Assembly: GCF_902170305.1 (NCBI RefSeq)
Contig: NZ_CABHWW010000005.1
Span: forward strand, 1 to 64,000
From: Yersinia alsatica
Lineage (GTDB): Bacteria > Pseudomonadota > Gammaproteobacteria > Enterobacterales > Enterobacteriaceae
Direction: 5' to 3'
Length of the DNA stretch: 64,000 nt
Shown: piece after piece, positions 40,341-51,762 of the stretch
Position numbering within the stretch: position 1 is the stretch's first letter
How the letters are laid out: each line of letters starts with the position of its first letter
The notes under the pieces: model-generated
Seen by the model: the letters and a program-made list of their open reading frames with translations, nothing else
What the model was told of the DNA's origin: nothing
The model's database searches: none
Made by a program: the position numbers and the translations under genes

Positions 40341-40865
40341 GTGACAACAATTGTAAGTGTACGCCGTAATGGTCATGTCGTTATCGGTGGTGATGGCCAG
40401 GTCACTCTGGGTAATACCGTAATGAAAGGTAATGCCAAAAAAGTACGTCGCCTTTATAACAATAAAGTCATTGCTGGCTTTGCTGGCGGTACGGCTGATG
40501 CCTTTACGCTGTTTGAGCTGTTTGAGCGCAAACTGGAGATGCACCAGGGCCATCTGACCAAAGCTGCCGTCGAGTTAGCCAAAGATTGGCGAACTGACCG
40601 CATGCTACGCAAGCTTGAGGCACTGTTAGCTGTGGCTGACGAAACTGCCTCTCTTATCATCACCGGTAATGGTGATGTGGTGCAGCCTGAAGATGATTTG
40701 ATTGCTATCGGTTCTGGCGGGCCTTACGCCCAATCTGCGGCGCGTGCGCTGCTAGAAAACACCGAGCTGGGTGCCCGAGATATCGTTGAGAAATCTCTGA
40801 GCATTGCGGGGGATATTTGTATCTATACCAACCGCTTCCAAACCATTGAAGAATTAACGTACTAA
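40341..40865 (+). CDS. hslV: ATP-dependent protease peptidase subunit HslV (ClpQ)
   Basis: Proteasome-beta-like peptidase that forms a double hexamer and works with HslU. It has 174 residues. The mature N terminus is the catalytic Thr ([11 protein letters not shown]); the GDGQVTLG and [14 protein letters not shown] segments are conserved. I use GTG at 40341 (GAGG upstream); a longer frame from 40305 would bury the catalytic threonine and is not acceptable. First gene of hslVU. Confidence 0.97.
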   Translation: MTTIVSVRRNGHVVIGGDGQVTLGNTVMKGNAKKVRRLYNNKVIAGFAGGTADAFTLFELFERKLEMHQGHLTKAAVELAKDWRTDRMLRKLEALLAVADETASLIITGNGDVVQPEDDLIAIGSGGPYAQSAARALLENTELGARDIVEKSLSIAGDICIYTNRFQTIEELTY

Positions 40866-40901
40866 ACGTTATTAACATACAAAGCGTAAGGATAGAGTGA
40901 C

Positions 40902-42233
40902 ATGTCTGAAATGACCCCACGCGAAATCGTCAGCGAACTTGATAGCTACATCATCGGTCAGGATAAAGCTAAACGTGCAGTGGCAATTGCCCTGCGTAAC
41001 CGCTGGCGTCGGATGCAGCTTAACGAAGAGCTGCGTCATGAAGTTACCCCGAAAAACATTCTGATGATCGGTCCAACCGGTGTGGGTAAAACTGAAATTG
41101 CCCGCCGCTTGGCTAAACTGGCTAATGCACCGTTCATCAAAGTTGAAGCCACCAAGTTCACCGAAGTTGGCTATGTTGGTAAAGAAGTGGATTCTATTAT
41201 CCGCGATCTGACCGATGCAGCGGTGAAAATGGTTCGCCATCAATCAATTGAAAAAATGCGTTATCGGGCTGAAGAATTAGCCGAAGAGCGCATTCTGGAT
41301 GTGCTGATCCCGCCGGCCAAGAATAACTGGGGCCAGCCAGATGAAACTCAAGAGCCATCCGCTACCCGTCAGGCTTTCCGCAAGAAACTGCGCGAAGGTC
41401 AACTGGATGACAAAGAGATTGAAATCGATCTGGCTGCCGCACCAGTAGGTGTTGAAATCATGGCACCTCCGGGCATGGAAGAGATGACTAACCAGTTGCA
41501 ATCCATGTTCCAGAATATTGCTGGTCAGAAGCAAAAACCGCGTAAAATCAAAATCAAAGATGCATTCAAACTGCTGATTGAGGAAGAAGGCGCGAAGCTG
41601 GTTAATCCTGAAGAGCTGAAACAGCAGGCGATTGATGCGGTTGAGCAACACGGGATCGTGTTCATCGATGAAATTGATAAAATCTGTAAACGCGGCCAGA
41701 CTTCAGGTCCGGATGTGTCCCGCGAAGGGGTACAGCGCGACTTGCTGCCACTGGTAGAAGGGTGCACGGTATCAACCAAACACGGCATGGTAAAAACTGA
41801 CCATATCCTGTTTATTGCTTCCGGCGCATTCCAGGTCTCTAGCCCGTCAGACCTTATCCCGGAACTGCAAGGCCGCTTGCCAATCCGGGTAGAATTACAG
41901 GCGCTGACTACCGATGATTTCGAGCGCATTCTGACTGAGCCAAGTGCCTCACTGACCGAGCAGTACAAAGCATTGATGGCGACTGAAGGGGTGACCGTTG
42001 AGTTCTCCCGCGAAGGTATCCGTAAAATCGCGGAAGCGGCATGGCAGGTTAACGAGCGTACCGAAAACATTGGTGCTCGCCGCTTGCACACCGTACTGGA
42101 ACGTCTGATGGAAGATATCTCTTATGACGCCAGCGAAAGTAATGGTCAATCCATTACTATTGATGCTGAATATGTTGGTAAGCATCTGGACGAGTTGGTA
42201 GCAGATGAAGATCTGAGTCGTTTTATCCTATAA
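40902..42233 (+). CDS. hslU: ATPase subunit HslU (ClpY)
   Basis: AAA+ unfoldase that feeds substrates to HslV. It has 443 residues, the same as in E. coli. Walker [14 protein letters not shown] (about 56-68), pore loop GYVG, I-domain in the middle, Walker [11 protein letters not shown] (about 250), sensor and arginine residues, and the C-terminal ...DLSRFIL tail that docks into HslV. It follows hslV after 36 bases. Confidence 0.98.
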   Translation: MSEMTPREIVSELDSYIIGQDKAKRAVAIALRNRWRRMQLNEELRHEVTPKNILMIGPTGVGKTEIARRLAKLANAPFIKVEATKFTEVGYVGKEVDSIIRDLTDAAVKMVRHQSIEKMRYRAEELAEERILDVLIPPAKNNWGQPDETQEPSATRQAFRKKLREGQLDDKEIEIDLAAAPVGVEIMAPPGMEEMTNQLQSMFQNIAGQKQKPRKIKIKDAFKLLIEEEGAKLVNPEELKQQAIDAVEQHGIVFIDEIDKICKRGQTSGPDVSREGVQRDLLPLVEGCTVSTKHGMVKTDHILFIASGAFQVSSPSDLIPELQGRLPIRVELQALTTDDFERILTEPSASLTEQYKALMATEGVTVEFSREGIRKIAEAAWQVNERTENIGARRLHTVLERLMEDISYDASESNGQSITIDAEYVGKHLDELVADEDLSRFIL

Positions 42234-42363
42234 TTCGCTTTATAAGCCTATGCTGGATAAAATGGTTCGCCAAAATAATATTGAGTGGGAGGCATCGCCT
42301 CCCACTGTTATTTTTATCGTATGATTTTTGTAACTCGCCGATAATGGGCGAACCAGACTCCTA

Positions 42364-42443
42364 AGACCCAAAGTCATTGGAGTTGCGGGTAGGCAGCCAC
42401 TGATGAGCTAGCCCCCTGCGGCTTCAAGAACTAAGGGTATATA
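42364..42443 (+). repeat. Internally deleted ERIC upstream of menA
   Basis: About 80 bases beginning ACCCAAAGTCATTGGAGTTGC and ending GAACTAAGGGTATA; it has both ERIC ends and the CCCTGCGGCTTCAAG segment but lacks about 47 central bases. It ends only some 5-17 bases before the two possible menA start codons. Confidence 0.8.
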
Positions 42444-42460
42444 ATAAAATGAAGCGGAAA

Positions 42461-43995
<1,535 letters not shown>

Positions 43996-44019
43996 TATCT
44001 ATCTAACTGACTAATAAGA

Positions 44020-44048
44020 AAGGGCGATATTGATATCGCCCTTCTGCT
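44020..44048 (+). terminator. Intrinsic terminator of rraA
   Basis: AAGGGCGATA / TATCGCCCTT perfect 10-base stem with a TTGA loop, followed by TCTGCTTTTT-type T-rich sequence. Confidence 0.85.
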
Positions 44049-44117
44049 TTTTACCCTAAGTAAGAATCACTTGAAATCACTACATTACAAATTTCTTTAA
44101 ATAACAGAACGTTATTA

Positions 44118-44244
44118 TATAGCCAAAGTAATTGGAGTTGCGGGTAGGCAGCAAACATACTCATACCGATGAGCTTACTCAAGTAAGTGATTCGGATGAG
44201 TATGTGCAGCTAACAACCCTGCGGCTTCAAGTATGAAGGGTATA
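44118..44244 (+). repeat. Full-length 127-base ERIC between rraA and zapB
   Basis: Starts TATAGCCAAAGTAATTGG and ends GTATGAAGGGTATA, exactly 127 bases. The centre has AAGTAAGTGATTCGGATGAG, close to the ERIC consensus. It ends 5 bases before the zapB stop codon, so it lies at the 3' end of the zapB transcript. Confidence 0.9.
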
Positions 44245-44249
44245 AGAAA

Positions 44250-44489
44250 TCAGACTTCTTCCATCTTTCCCAACAAAGCCCGCAGACGATCCTGCCAGAC
44301 ATGCTGCTCTTGCTTCAGTTGCTCATTTTCGCGCACCAGCGCTTCACGGCCACCTGCTGCTTCCTGAACTTCTTGGGACAGGGTGTTATTTTTCTCTTTC
44401 AGCTCTTCAATTTCCATCTGTAACAGAGTGATGGTATCAATCGCCTGCTGAACTTTAACTTCCAATTTCTCAAATACTTCAAATGACAT
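44250..44489 (-). CDS. zapB: Cell-division factor ZapB
   Basis: Small coiled-coil protein that joins ZapA-FtsZ and MatP at midcell. It has 79 residues, almost entirely predicted coiled coil with heptad Leu/Ile ([14 protein letters not shown]..., [13 protein letters not shown]...), and ends LGKMEEV. It is slightly shorter than E. coli ZapB (81). The gene before it on this strand is not in the window; the next locus, glpF, is divergent. Confidence 0.95.
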   Translation of the reverse strand: MSFEVFEKLEVKVQQAIDTITLLQMEIEELKEKNNTLSQEVQEAAGGREALVRENEQLKQEQHVWQDRLRALLGKMEEV

Positions 44490-45074
44490 TCTTCGGTCCC
44501 CTTATGGTAGCAAGGCGTACATCTCTTGGTCGCAGTCATCATGCTTAGCTTCAGTGATTATATTAATCAAAACAGCCACTCGCGGATGAAACTGCTGTGA
44601 ATACTTATCGCGCTTTGTTTGTCGAACTATTGGTCTATCGAACAGGTAACAAGCGCAGGTTTTAGCGCGTCCCTCAAGAGAGGCGGCGCAGCTTAATAAA
44701 AACGATGACCTTGTAAAGCGATTGTATGTAGCCAGCCCCCCCCTGTCTAGCGCCATACCGGTCCAAACCACACTCTGTAGCAATTTCGTGTCAGGAACTA
44801 TCAGTAAAAACTGAAAAACTCTAATAACCAATCCTGTAAAGTTATACATGCCCTTAACAACTGAGAAAGAAAGTACTGGTCTGATCACACTTTCAAAGTC
44901 CCTTAACAGCCGCGAATAACGCGAAATCGCTCATTTTTATGACACACCACACACATTTTGATTTCGCTATTTCTCGTTTGTGCTCGTTAACGATAAATTT
45001 ACATCACTCCCTTCGCAGTCCGAAGGGCAAAAATAAGAAATACCCTATAAATCTCTGTCTCTAGGACATCTACT
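44490..45074. other. Divergent intergenic region zapB-glpF
   Basis: A 585-base stretch without a credible gene; a 128-codon frame on the minus strand has no ribosome site or domain. The part from about 44900 is rich in TTTCG/CGAAA-type half-sites and should contain the glpFK promoter and operators. The rest shows nothing I can name. Confidence 0.5.
44984..44993. promoter_or_regulatory. Possible GlpR operator upstream of glpF
   Basis: A perfect 10-base palindrome TCGTTAACGA inside TGTGCTCGTTAACGATAAATT, resembling GlpR operators (TTCGnTAnCGAA type). Other TTTCG/CGAAA half-sites occur at 44918-44975. About 80 bases upstream of glpF. Suggestive only. Confidence 0.45.
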
Positions 45075-45923
45075 ATGAGCCAAACCGCTAGTTCGACCTT
45101 GAAGGGCCAATGTATCGCGGAATTTCTCGGTACAGCTCTACTCATCTTTTTTGGTGTGGGTTGTGTTGCTGCGTTAAAGTTGGCAGGCGCCAGTTTTGGG
45201 CAGTGGGAAATTAGTATCATTTGGGGCCTGGGTGTTGCCATGGCCATCTACCTAACAGCAGCAATTTCAGGTGCTCACCTGAATCCGGCGGTGACCATTG
45301 CATTGTGGTTATTTGCTTGTTTCGATCGCCGGAAAGTTATCCCCTACATTGTGGCGCAGATTGCAGGTGCATTTTGTGCGGCGGCATTAGTGTACGGCCT
45401 CTACTACAACCTGTTCGTCGATTTTGAACAAACTCATCAGATAGCTCGCGGCAGCGTTGAGAGTCTGAATCTGGCCGGTATTTTCTCTACTTATCCAAAT
45501 CCACATATTTCTGTTTTCCAGGCTTTCCTGGTTGAAACCGTTATTACCGCTATTTTGATGTGCCTGATTCTGGCGCTGACTGACGATGGTAACGGTATCC
45601 CACGCGGCCCACTGGCACCGCTGCTTATTGGTATTCTGATCGCCGTTATCGGTGGTTCAATGGGGCCACTAACCGGGTTCGCCTTAAACCCAGCGCGTGA
45701 TTTTGGTCCAAAACTCTTTGCTTATTTCGCAGGCTGGGGCGAAATCGCCTTCACTGGCGGGCGTGATATTCCTTACTTCTTAGTACCTATCTTTGGGCCT
45801 ATCGTCGGCGCACTGGTCGGTGCATTCGGCTATCGAGCTCTGATTGGCCGCCATTTGCCATGTGATGTGTGTGTTATCGATGATGATGAAACCACGGTAA
45901 CGACCACAGAACGCAAAGCGTAA
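45075..45923 (+). CDS. glpF: Glycerol facilitator GlpF (aquaglyceroporin)
   Basis: Inner-membrane channel for glycerol. The 282-residue protein shows two NPA half-helices (HLNPAVTIAL at about 70 and ALNPARDFGP at about 205) and six membrane helices. The Asp of the second NPARD motif marks the glycerol-selective branch. The C-terminal tail is polar (DVCVIDDDETTVTTTERKA). First gene of glpFKX. Confidence 0.97.
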   Translation: MSQTASSTLKGQCIAEFLGTALLIFFGVGCVAALKLAGASFGQWEISIIWGLGVAMAIYLTAAISGAHLNPAVTIALWLFACFDRRKVIPYIVAQIAGAFCAAALVYGLYYNLFVDFEQTHQIARGSVESLNLAGIFSTYPNPHISVFQAFLVETVITAILMCLILALTDDGNGIPRGPLAPLLIGILIAVIGGSMGPLTGFALNPARDFGPKLFAYFAGWGEIAFTGGRDIPYFLVPIFGPIVGALVGAFGYRALIGRHLPCDVCVIDDDETTVTTTERKA

Positions 45924-45942
45924 ATAATAGATACTTAATAAA

Positions 45943-46064
45943 TATGCCCGATAGATTTCATGGTGCAGGAAGGCGGCAAATGAGGGAACTCGGATGAGCT
46001 TAATCAGTCAGTCGGGTGAACAAATACAGCCAGCACACCAGCAACGGGAAAGATGGCGGGTATA
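45943..46064 (+). repeat. ERIC-like repeat between glpF and glpK
   Basis: About 122 bases beginning TATGCCCGATAGATTTCATG and ending AAGATGGCGGGTATA. The ends and the GGATGAGCTTAATCAGTCAG-TCGGGTGA centre follow the ERIC pattern with many substitutions. It lies inside the glpFKX transcription unit, 26 bases before the glpK start. Confidence 0.75.
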
Positions 46065-46090
46065 AACGGCAACTTAAAAGTAGGCTAATT

Positions 46091-47614
46091 ATGACAACTG
46101 AAAATACTACTCAAAAGAAATATATTGTCGCGCTTGACCAAGGAACCACCAGTTCCAGAGCTGTAGTGCTGGACCATGATGCTAATATCGTGAGTGTTTC
46201 TCAGCGCGAATTCACCCAAATTTACCCGAAAGCCGGTTGGGTTGAGCATGACCCGATGGAAATCTGGGCAACCCAAAGCTCAACACTGGTCGAAGTGCTG
46301 GCCAAAGCCGGTATCAGTTCTGATGAAATCGCCGGTATCGGTATTACCAACCAACGTGAAACGACCATTGTTTGGGATAAAGCGACCGGCAAGCCGGTGT
46401 ATAACGCGATTGTCTGGCAATGCCGTCGTACCGCTGAAATCTGCGAAAAGCTGAAAAAAGAGGGGCTGGAAGAGTATATCCGCCATAACACCGGATTGGT
46501 GGTTGACCCTTACTTCTCTGGCACCAAAGTTAAATGGATTCTCGATAATGTAGAGGGTGCACGTGACCGTGCTGAGCGCGGTGAGTTGCTGTTTGGTACC
46601 GTAGACACTTGGCTGGTGTGGAACATGACACAGGGCCGTGTACACGTAACGGATTACACCAACGCATCACGCACCATGATGTTTAATATCCGCACCAAAG
46701 AGTGGGATGAGCGCATGCTGAAAGCGCTGAATATTCCGCGCTCCATGCTGCCTGAAGTTCGCCCCTCTTCTGAGATTTACGGCCAAACCAACATTGGTGG
46801 TAAAGGCGGTACACGTATTCCAATCGCCGGTATCGCTGGTGACCAACAAGCAGCGCTGTTCGGCCAGTTGTGTGTACAACCGGGGATGGCGAAAAACACT
46901 TACGGTACTGGCTGCTTCTTGTTAATGAACACCGGGACTGAAGTGGTTCAATCCAAAAATGGCCTCTTAACCACCATCGCCTGTGGCCCTCGCGGCGAAG
47001 TGAACTATGCACTGGAAGGTGCCGTGTTTATTGGCGGGGCATCTATCCAATGGCTGCGCGATGAACTGAAACTGATCAGCGACTCATTCGACTCTGAATA
47101 TTTCGCCACCAAAGTTAAAGACAGCAATGGCGTATATGTAGTGCCAGCCTTCACCGGTCTGGGTGCTCCATATTGGGACCCGTATGCCCGTGGCGCTATT
47201 TTTGGCCTGACCCGTGGTGTGAACAGCAACCATATTATCCGTGCAACACTTGAGTCCATTGCTTATCAAACTCGTGATGTATTGGATGCGATGCAAGCAG
47301 ATTCCGGCGAACGCCTGAAGGCACTGCGTGTTGACGGTGGTGCGGTAGCGAACAACTTCCTGATGCAGTTCCAGGCCGATATTCTGGGGACTCGTGTTGA
47401 GCGCCCAGCAGTGCGTGAAAGCACCGCGTTGGGTGCCGCATTCCTTGCGGGCCTAGCGACAGGTTTCTGGAATGATCTGGACGAAGTACAAAGCAAAGCC
47501 ACCATTGAGCGCGAATTCCGCCCAGGGATCGAAACCACGGAACGTGACGTGCGCTACAAAGGCTGGAAGAAAGCAGTGGCTCGCGCCCAAGCATGGGAAG
47601 AGCACGACGAGTAA
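46091..47614 (+). CDS. glpK: Glycerol kinase GlpK
   Basis: Phosphorylates glycerol to glycerol 3-phosphate and traps it in the cell. The 507-residue product has the ATP motif [11 protein letters not shown] near the N terminus, a GVTNQRET-like GITNQRET segment, and the GGGxxxxxxxQ-type [14 protein letters not shown] region near the C terminus. The frame extends back to 46016 through repeat sequence, but the ATG at 46091 gives the family N terminus. In E. coli the enzyme is inhibited by fructose 1,6-bisphosphate and EIIA-Glc. A strong terminator follows. Confidence 0.97.
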   Translation: MTTENTTQKKYIVALDQGTTSSRAVVLDHDANIVSVSQREFTQIYPKAGWVEHDPMEIWATQSSTLVEVLAKAGISSDEIAGIGITNQRETTIVWDKATGKPVYNAIVWQCRRTAEICEKLKKEGLEEYIRHNTGLVVDPYFSGTKVKWILDNVEGARDRAERGELLFGTVDTWLVWNMTQGRVHVTDYTNASRTMMFNIRTKEWDERMLKALNIPRSMLPEVRPSSEIYGQTNIGGKGGTRIPIAGIAGDQQAALFGQLCVQPGMAKNTYGTGCFLLMNTGTEVVQSKNGLLTTIACGPRGEVNYALEGAVFIGGASIQWLRDELKLISDSFDSEYFATKVKDSNGVYVVPAFTGLGAPYWDPYARGAIFGLTRGVNSNHIIRATLESIAYQTRDVLDAMQADSGERLKALRVDGGAVANNFLMQFQADILGTRVERPAVRESTALGAAFLAGLATGFWNDLDEVQSKATIEREFRPGIETTERDVRYKGWKKAVARAQAWEEHDE

Positions 47615-47655
47615 CAGTTCGCCTGTTTTGTACTGAACGTCTCTTTTACCGCTAA

Positions 47656-47686
47656 CGCGCCATCACCCCCCGATGGCGCGTTTTTT
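47656..47686 (+). terminator. Intrinsic terminator between glpK and glpX
   Basis: CGCGCCATC / GATGGCGCG 9-base stem, seven-base loop, six T residues. glpX therefore probably has partial independence; a TAGAAT -10-like hexamer lies at 47720-47725. Confidence 0.88.
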
Positions 47687-47773
47687 ATTCGTGATCCCCT
47701 CTGCTCATTCTTCAATGTGTTAGAATTCGCGCTCATATCCCGTTCTTCCATTGTGCAATCAACAGGTCTAACC

Positions 47774-48784
47774 ATGAAACGTGAATTAGCCATCGAGTTT
47801 TCCCGTGTCACTGAAGCTGCCGCGCTGGCAGGTTATAAGTGGCTGGGTCGGGGCGATAAAAATGCTGCCGACGGCGCGGCTGTACGAGCCATGCGTATTA
47901 TGCTTAATCAAGTGAATATTGATGGGCAGATTGTTATTGGTGAAGGTGAGATCGATGAAGCGCCGATGCTGTTTATCGGTGAGCATGTCGGTACCGGTCA
48001 AGGCGATGCTGTTGATATCGCGGTTGACCCCATTGAAGGCACTCGCATGACCGCTATGGGGCAAGCCAATGCACTGGCCGTATTGGCAGTGGGAGACAAA
48101 GGCACATTTTTACATGCGCCGGATATGTATATGGAAAAACTGGTGGTTGGCCCTGGCGCAAAAGGAGCCATTGATCTTAACCTGCCACTGGAACTCAATT
48201 TGCGCAATATCGCCATCAAGCTGAATAAACCCTTGACCGATTTAACCGTTATCACGCTGGCAAAGCCGCGCCATGACGGTATCATCGCCGAAATGCAGCA
48301 ACTTGGCGTAAAAGTGTTCGCTATCCCAGACGGTGATGTCGCGGCCTCTATTTTGACCTGTATGCCAGAAAGTGAAGTGGATGTGATGTACTGCATCGGC
48401 GGCGCACCTGAAGGGGTAATTTCAGCGGCGGTGATCCGTGCACTGGATGGCGACATGCAAGGCCGTTTATTACCGCGCCATCAAGTAAAAGGCGATAACG
48501 AAGACAACCGCCGTATCGGTGAACAAGAATTAGTGCGCTGCAAATCTATGGGCATTGAGGCAGGCAAAGTGTTGCTGCTGGGTGATATGGCCCGTAATGA
48601 CAATGTGATTTTCTCTGCCACCGGGATTACCAAAGGCGATTTGCTGGAAGGTATTTACCGCAAAGGGAACATGGCGACCACCGAGACACTGCTAATCCGC
48701 GGTAAATCTCGCACCATCCGCCGTATTCGCTCCACCCATTTCCTTGACCGCAAAGACCCGGCGCTGCATGAATTCTTGCTGTAA
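47774..48784 (+). CDS. glpX: Class II fructose-1,6-bisphosphatase GlpX
   Basis: Gluconeogenic phosphatase, Mg/Mn-dependent, 336 residues as in E. coli. Metal and substrate motifs include GEGEIDEAPM, DPIEGTRMT, AKPRHD and GGAPEGV. The frame extends to 47717, but the ATG at 47774 gives MKRELAIEFSRV. It is separated from glpK by a terminator and ends at a bidirectional hairpin facing emrD. Confidence 0.96.
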   Translation: MKRELAIEFSRVTEAAALAGYKWLGRGDKNAADGAAVRAMRIMLNQVNIDGQIVIGEGEIDEAPMLFIGEHVGTGQGDAVDIAVDPIEGTRMTAMGQANALAVLAVGDKGTFLHAPDMYMEKLVVGPGAKGAIDLNLPLELNLRNIAIKLNKPLTDLTVITLAKPRHDGIIAEMQQLGVKVFAIPDGDVAASILTCMPESEVDVMYCIGGAPEGVISAAVIRALDGDMQGRLLPRHQVKGDNEDNRRIGEQELVRCKSMGIEAGKVLLLGDMARNDNVIFSATGITKGDLLEGIYRKGNMATTETLLIRGKSRTIRRIRSTHFLDRKDPALHEFLL

Positions 48785-48814
48785 TCCGGCTCGCACACAT
48801 TACTGCCATTAATT

Positions 48815-48850
48815 AAAAACGGGCATCACATTCAAGCGATGCCCGTTTTT
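48815..48850. terminator. Bidirectional terminator between glpX and emrD
   Basis: AAAAACGGGCATC / GATGCCCGTTTTT perfect 13-base stem with a ten-base loop, giving a T-run on both strands for the two convergent genes. Confidence 0.9.
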
Positions 48851-48869
48851 ATTCTCGGATTCTGATCAA

Positions 48870-50054
48870 TTAAGCACGGTGTTCTTGCGGTTGCATCCGA
48901 TGAGATAATGGCCACCAGCACAACAAAATCAACACCGCCATAGCAAACATCAGCAGCCCCAAACTGAACTGCCCGGTTTGTGGCAACATGGCTGACAACC
49001 AAGTCGCTAAACCTGACCCGACATTCTGCAAACCGCCAACTAAAGCCCCGGCAGCTCCCGCCAGATAAGGGAAAGGCTCCATAGCACCGGTGGTGGCCAG
49101 CGGGAACAACATCCCAGCGCCGAAGAAGAACAGCGCCGCCGGTATCACCAATGTCCAAATATTCATAATGCCAAACCAGCCTGGTATCCACATCATTAAC
49201 CCAGCCAATAAGCAGCTAATCACTGAGTGCCACATCAGGCTATGGAAGGTTTTGCCATCACGACCGGCATACCATGCGCCAAAGAATGCAGCAGGAATTG
49301 GCAGAATAAATAAAATACTGACCGTGACCCCACTCAACCCCAGCACCCCGCCCATCAGCACGCCAGCGCTGGCTTCAAAGACCGCAATCCCTGCCAGCGC
49401 CCCAATCAGCATCACCAAATAGCAGCTAAAAGCGCGGTCAGATAGCAGCAAACGGAAGCTGGCTAACATTCGCCGTTTCTCAGTTTGCTGTGGCCGGGTT
49501 TCTGGCAACCAGCGGAACATACAAAATGCTACTCCGCCACATAAAAAGAGCAGAAACGCATAGCATGCACGCCAACCAAACAGACTGGCCAGTACCCCAC
49601 CGATAACCGGGGCCATTAATGGGCTAACCAAAATCCCCATATTTAACATGCTATTGGCATAGCGTAGCGCAGTACCTGCATATAAATCTCGCGGCATGGT
49701 TCGCGCCATTACCCCCGCAACCCCGGTGCCCATTCCCTGCAAAGCACTGGCGGCCACCAGCATCGTCAAACTACTCGATAGCCAGGCTCCCAATGCGCCC
49801 AGCATAAATATCATCATACCCGCCAAAATAACCGGACGACGTCCAACTCGGTCAGAGAGCGGGCCATAGATTAATTGCGAGAAGCCATAGGTCAGCAAAT
49901 ATGCCGCCATCACGCGCTGTACCACACCAGTACGAACTGATAAATCACGGGCGATATCCGCGATAACCGGCACATAAATGGTTTGCGCCATTTGACCAAC
50001 CGCAACCAACAGAATCAACATAACCAGCAGGTGGAAATTCTCTATTTTTCTCAT
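48870..50054 (-). CDS. emrD: Multidrug efflux transporter EmrD (MFS)
   Basis: Major facilitator proton antiporter, 394 residues from the ATG at 50052-50054, the same length as E. coli EmrD. It shows twelve hydrophobic segments, the MFS loop YGPLSDRVGRRPV at about 60-72, and motif C-like GMGTGVAGVMAR. An upstream in-frame ATG at 50090 would add 12 unrelated residues and is less likely. Convergent with glpX, divergent from fpr. Confidence 0.92.
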   Translation of the reverse strand: MRKIENFHLLVMLILLVAVGQMAQTIYVPVIADIARDLSVRTGVVQRVMAAYLLTYGFSQLIYGPLSDRVGRRPVILAGMMIFMLGALGAWLSSSLTMLVAASALQGMGTGVAGVMARTMPRDLYAGTALRYANSMLNMGILVSPLMAPVIGGVLASLFGWRACYAFLLFLCGGVAFCMFRWLPETRPQQTEKRRMLASFRLLLSDRAFSCYLVMLIGALAGIAVFEASAGVLMGGVLGLSGVTVSILFILPIPAAFFGAWYAGRDGKTFHSLMWHSVISCLLAGLMMWIPGWFGIMNIWTLVIPAALFFFGAGMLFPLATTGAMEPFPYLAGAAGALVGGLQNVGSGLATWLSAMLPQTGQFSLGLLMFAMAVLILLCWWPLSHRMQPQEHRA

Positions 50055-50357
50055 TATCTTAACTAATTTGTTAGCCGGACTACGTGCCACACTTAAGCGC
50101 TAAAAAGCCGTATTTTGCGACACACCTCACTGTTGGCGCATAAGCTAACAAATTTAGATTTTTTAGCGAGTCAGCATGACATATTGCCAAATAGCTAACT
50201 GGCAGAGAAAAACACCAAATACGTAAACTAAAGTGTCCAGATTGACAGATGGCATCAAGGAACTCGGGGATAACATTTAATCGATAATACTTTTCAACGA
50301 GATCCCCTAAAATACCGTCTGCGCTTTTGGCATCACTGAATAACAGGGACCATCATT

Positions 50358-51104
50358 ATGGCTGAATGGGTTAGTGGCAAGATTACTCACGTCGAACACT
50401 GGACCGACGCGTTGTTTAGTATTCGGGTCAATGCGCCCGTCGATCCCTTTACTGCTGGCCAATTTGCCAAGTTGGCATTAGATATTAATGGTGAGCGGGT
50501 GCAGCGGGCCTACTCCTATGTCAATGCGCCGAGCGACGATAATCTGGAGTTTTATCTGGTAACAGTACCAGAGGGGAAACTCAGTCCACGGCTGGACCAA
50601 CTGGCTGTGGGTAGCGAAGTGATGGTCACCAAACAGGCCGCTGGCTTCTTTGTGCTGGAAGAGATACCAGATTGCGATACGTTATGGATGCTGGCAACCG
50701 GCACCGCAATTGGGCCTTATCTGTCTATCTTGCAAGAAGGGCGCGATTTAGAGCGCTTCAAAAATATCGTGCTGGTTCATGCTGCCCGCTTTGCCCGTGA
50801 TCTCAGTTATCTGCCACTCATGCAACAACTTGAGCAACGTTATAATGGCAAGCTGCGTATCCAGACGGTGGTGAGCCGCGAAGAATCCCCCGGCTCATTA
50901 ACTGGCCGAGTTCCCGCGCTGATTGAGAACGGCTCACTGGAAGCGGCTGTCGGCTTGAAAATTGATGCACAAGACAGCCATGTAATGCTGTGCGGTAACC
51001 CGCAGATGGTGCGTGATACTCAGCAACTGCTGAAAGAGCAGCGTGGGATGCGTAAGCATTTGCGCCGCAAGCCGGGGCATATGACTAGCGAGCAGTATTG
51101 GTAA
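50358..51104 (+). CDS. fpr: Ferredoxin/flavodoxin-NADP+ reductase Fpr
   Basis: FAD enzyme that passes electrons between NADPH and flavodoxin or ferredoxin; part of the SoxRS response in E. coli. The 248-residue product has the FAD motif RAYSYVN, the NADP motif ATGTAIGPYLS and the terminal EQYW corresponding to the C-terminal tryptophan. I did not find a convincing Sox box upstream. Confidence 0.96.
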   Translation: MAEWVSGKITHVEHWTDALFSIRVNAPVDPFTAGQFAKLALDINGERVQRAYSYVNAPSDDNLEFYLVTVPEGKLSPRLDQLAVGSEVMVTKQAAGFFVLEEIPDCDTLWMLATGTAIGPYLSILQEGRDLERFKNIVLVHAARFARDLSYLPLMQQLEQRYNGKLRIQTVVSREESPGSLTGRVPALIENGSLEAAVGLKIDAQDSHVMLCGNPQMVRDTQQLLKEQRGMRKHLRRKPGHMTSEQYW

Positions 51105-51181
51105 CAGGCAGTATTGGCAACAAAGCGTAGCAAATATTAAAGGGCGCAATCGCGCCCTCTTATTTTACCGCTGCGCCGTCT

Positions 51182-51616
51182 TTATTGTGCTTTCTCGGCA
51201 ATAAACTTCACTGGCACCGCTTCTGGGCCAAAACGGTTATCACCATCAGTCCCTAGAAATGCTCCACAGTCGATAAACATCATGACAATGATAAGCGTGG
51301 GAATAAACCGCCCCACCCCCCATTGCCAAATAGGGGCCAACATCAGCCAGTTACCGGCCATCAGCATCCAGGCCAATACGACCAATAGCGCCCACCAACC
51401 TGCTTTATTACGATCCTGAAGCCGTTTGACCACCACTGCCGCCGTAGGCCACAGCAAAAAAACGATAGAAAAAGCAGCGGTTTGAATGGGTATCAAGTCC
51501 TTCCCTGCCAGAGTAAAAATAACCAGCATTGCCAGTAGCCACAAGCCAATCCAGATCCAAAAATCTCGTCGCCCGATACGGCCTCTAAACGAGAAACACC
51601 ATTGCTGTATTGTCAT
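51182..51616 (-). CDS. yiiR: DUF805 inner-membrane protein YiiR
   Basis: Membrane protein of 144 residues with the DUF805 start (WCFSFRGRIGRRDFWIW) and four hydrophobic segments. The function is unknown. It matches E. coli YiiR in length and position, between fpr and yiiQ, and is convergent with fpr. Confidence 0.92.
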   Translation of the reverse strand: MTIQQWCFSFRGRIGRRDFWIWIGLWLLAMLVIFTLAGKDLIPIQTAAFSIVFLLWPTAAVVVKRLQDRNKAGWWALLVVLAWMLMAGNWLMLAPIWQWGVGRFIPTLIIVMMFIDCGAFLGTDGDNRFGPEAVPVKFIAEKAQ

Positions 51617-51762
51617 CGATGACTCAATCCATATACCTGATATAATTTTGCCAAAGTGTAACCTAACACCCCAACTAACCTATAATCTTTGCAGTGAATT
51701 TTGACAATCACCATCGATTACCGCTTTAATCCCCCTATACACTTCGAACCACGGCGTAAGTC

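Noticed and set aside
44502-44888. 128-codon frame upstream of zapB on the minus strand
   Set aside because: No ribosome site, composition unlike the neighbours and no recognisable family; it covers the zapB-glpF regulatory region.
44941-44970. CRP site upstream of glpF
   Set aside because: The TGTGTGTGG-GTGTCAT stretch has only half of the TGTGA-N6-TCACA pattern; too weak to call.
46016-46090. N-terminal extension of glpK
   Set aside because: These codons lie mostly in the repeat at 45943-46064; the ATG at 46091 matches the glycerol kinase N terminus.
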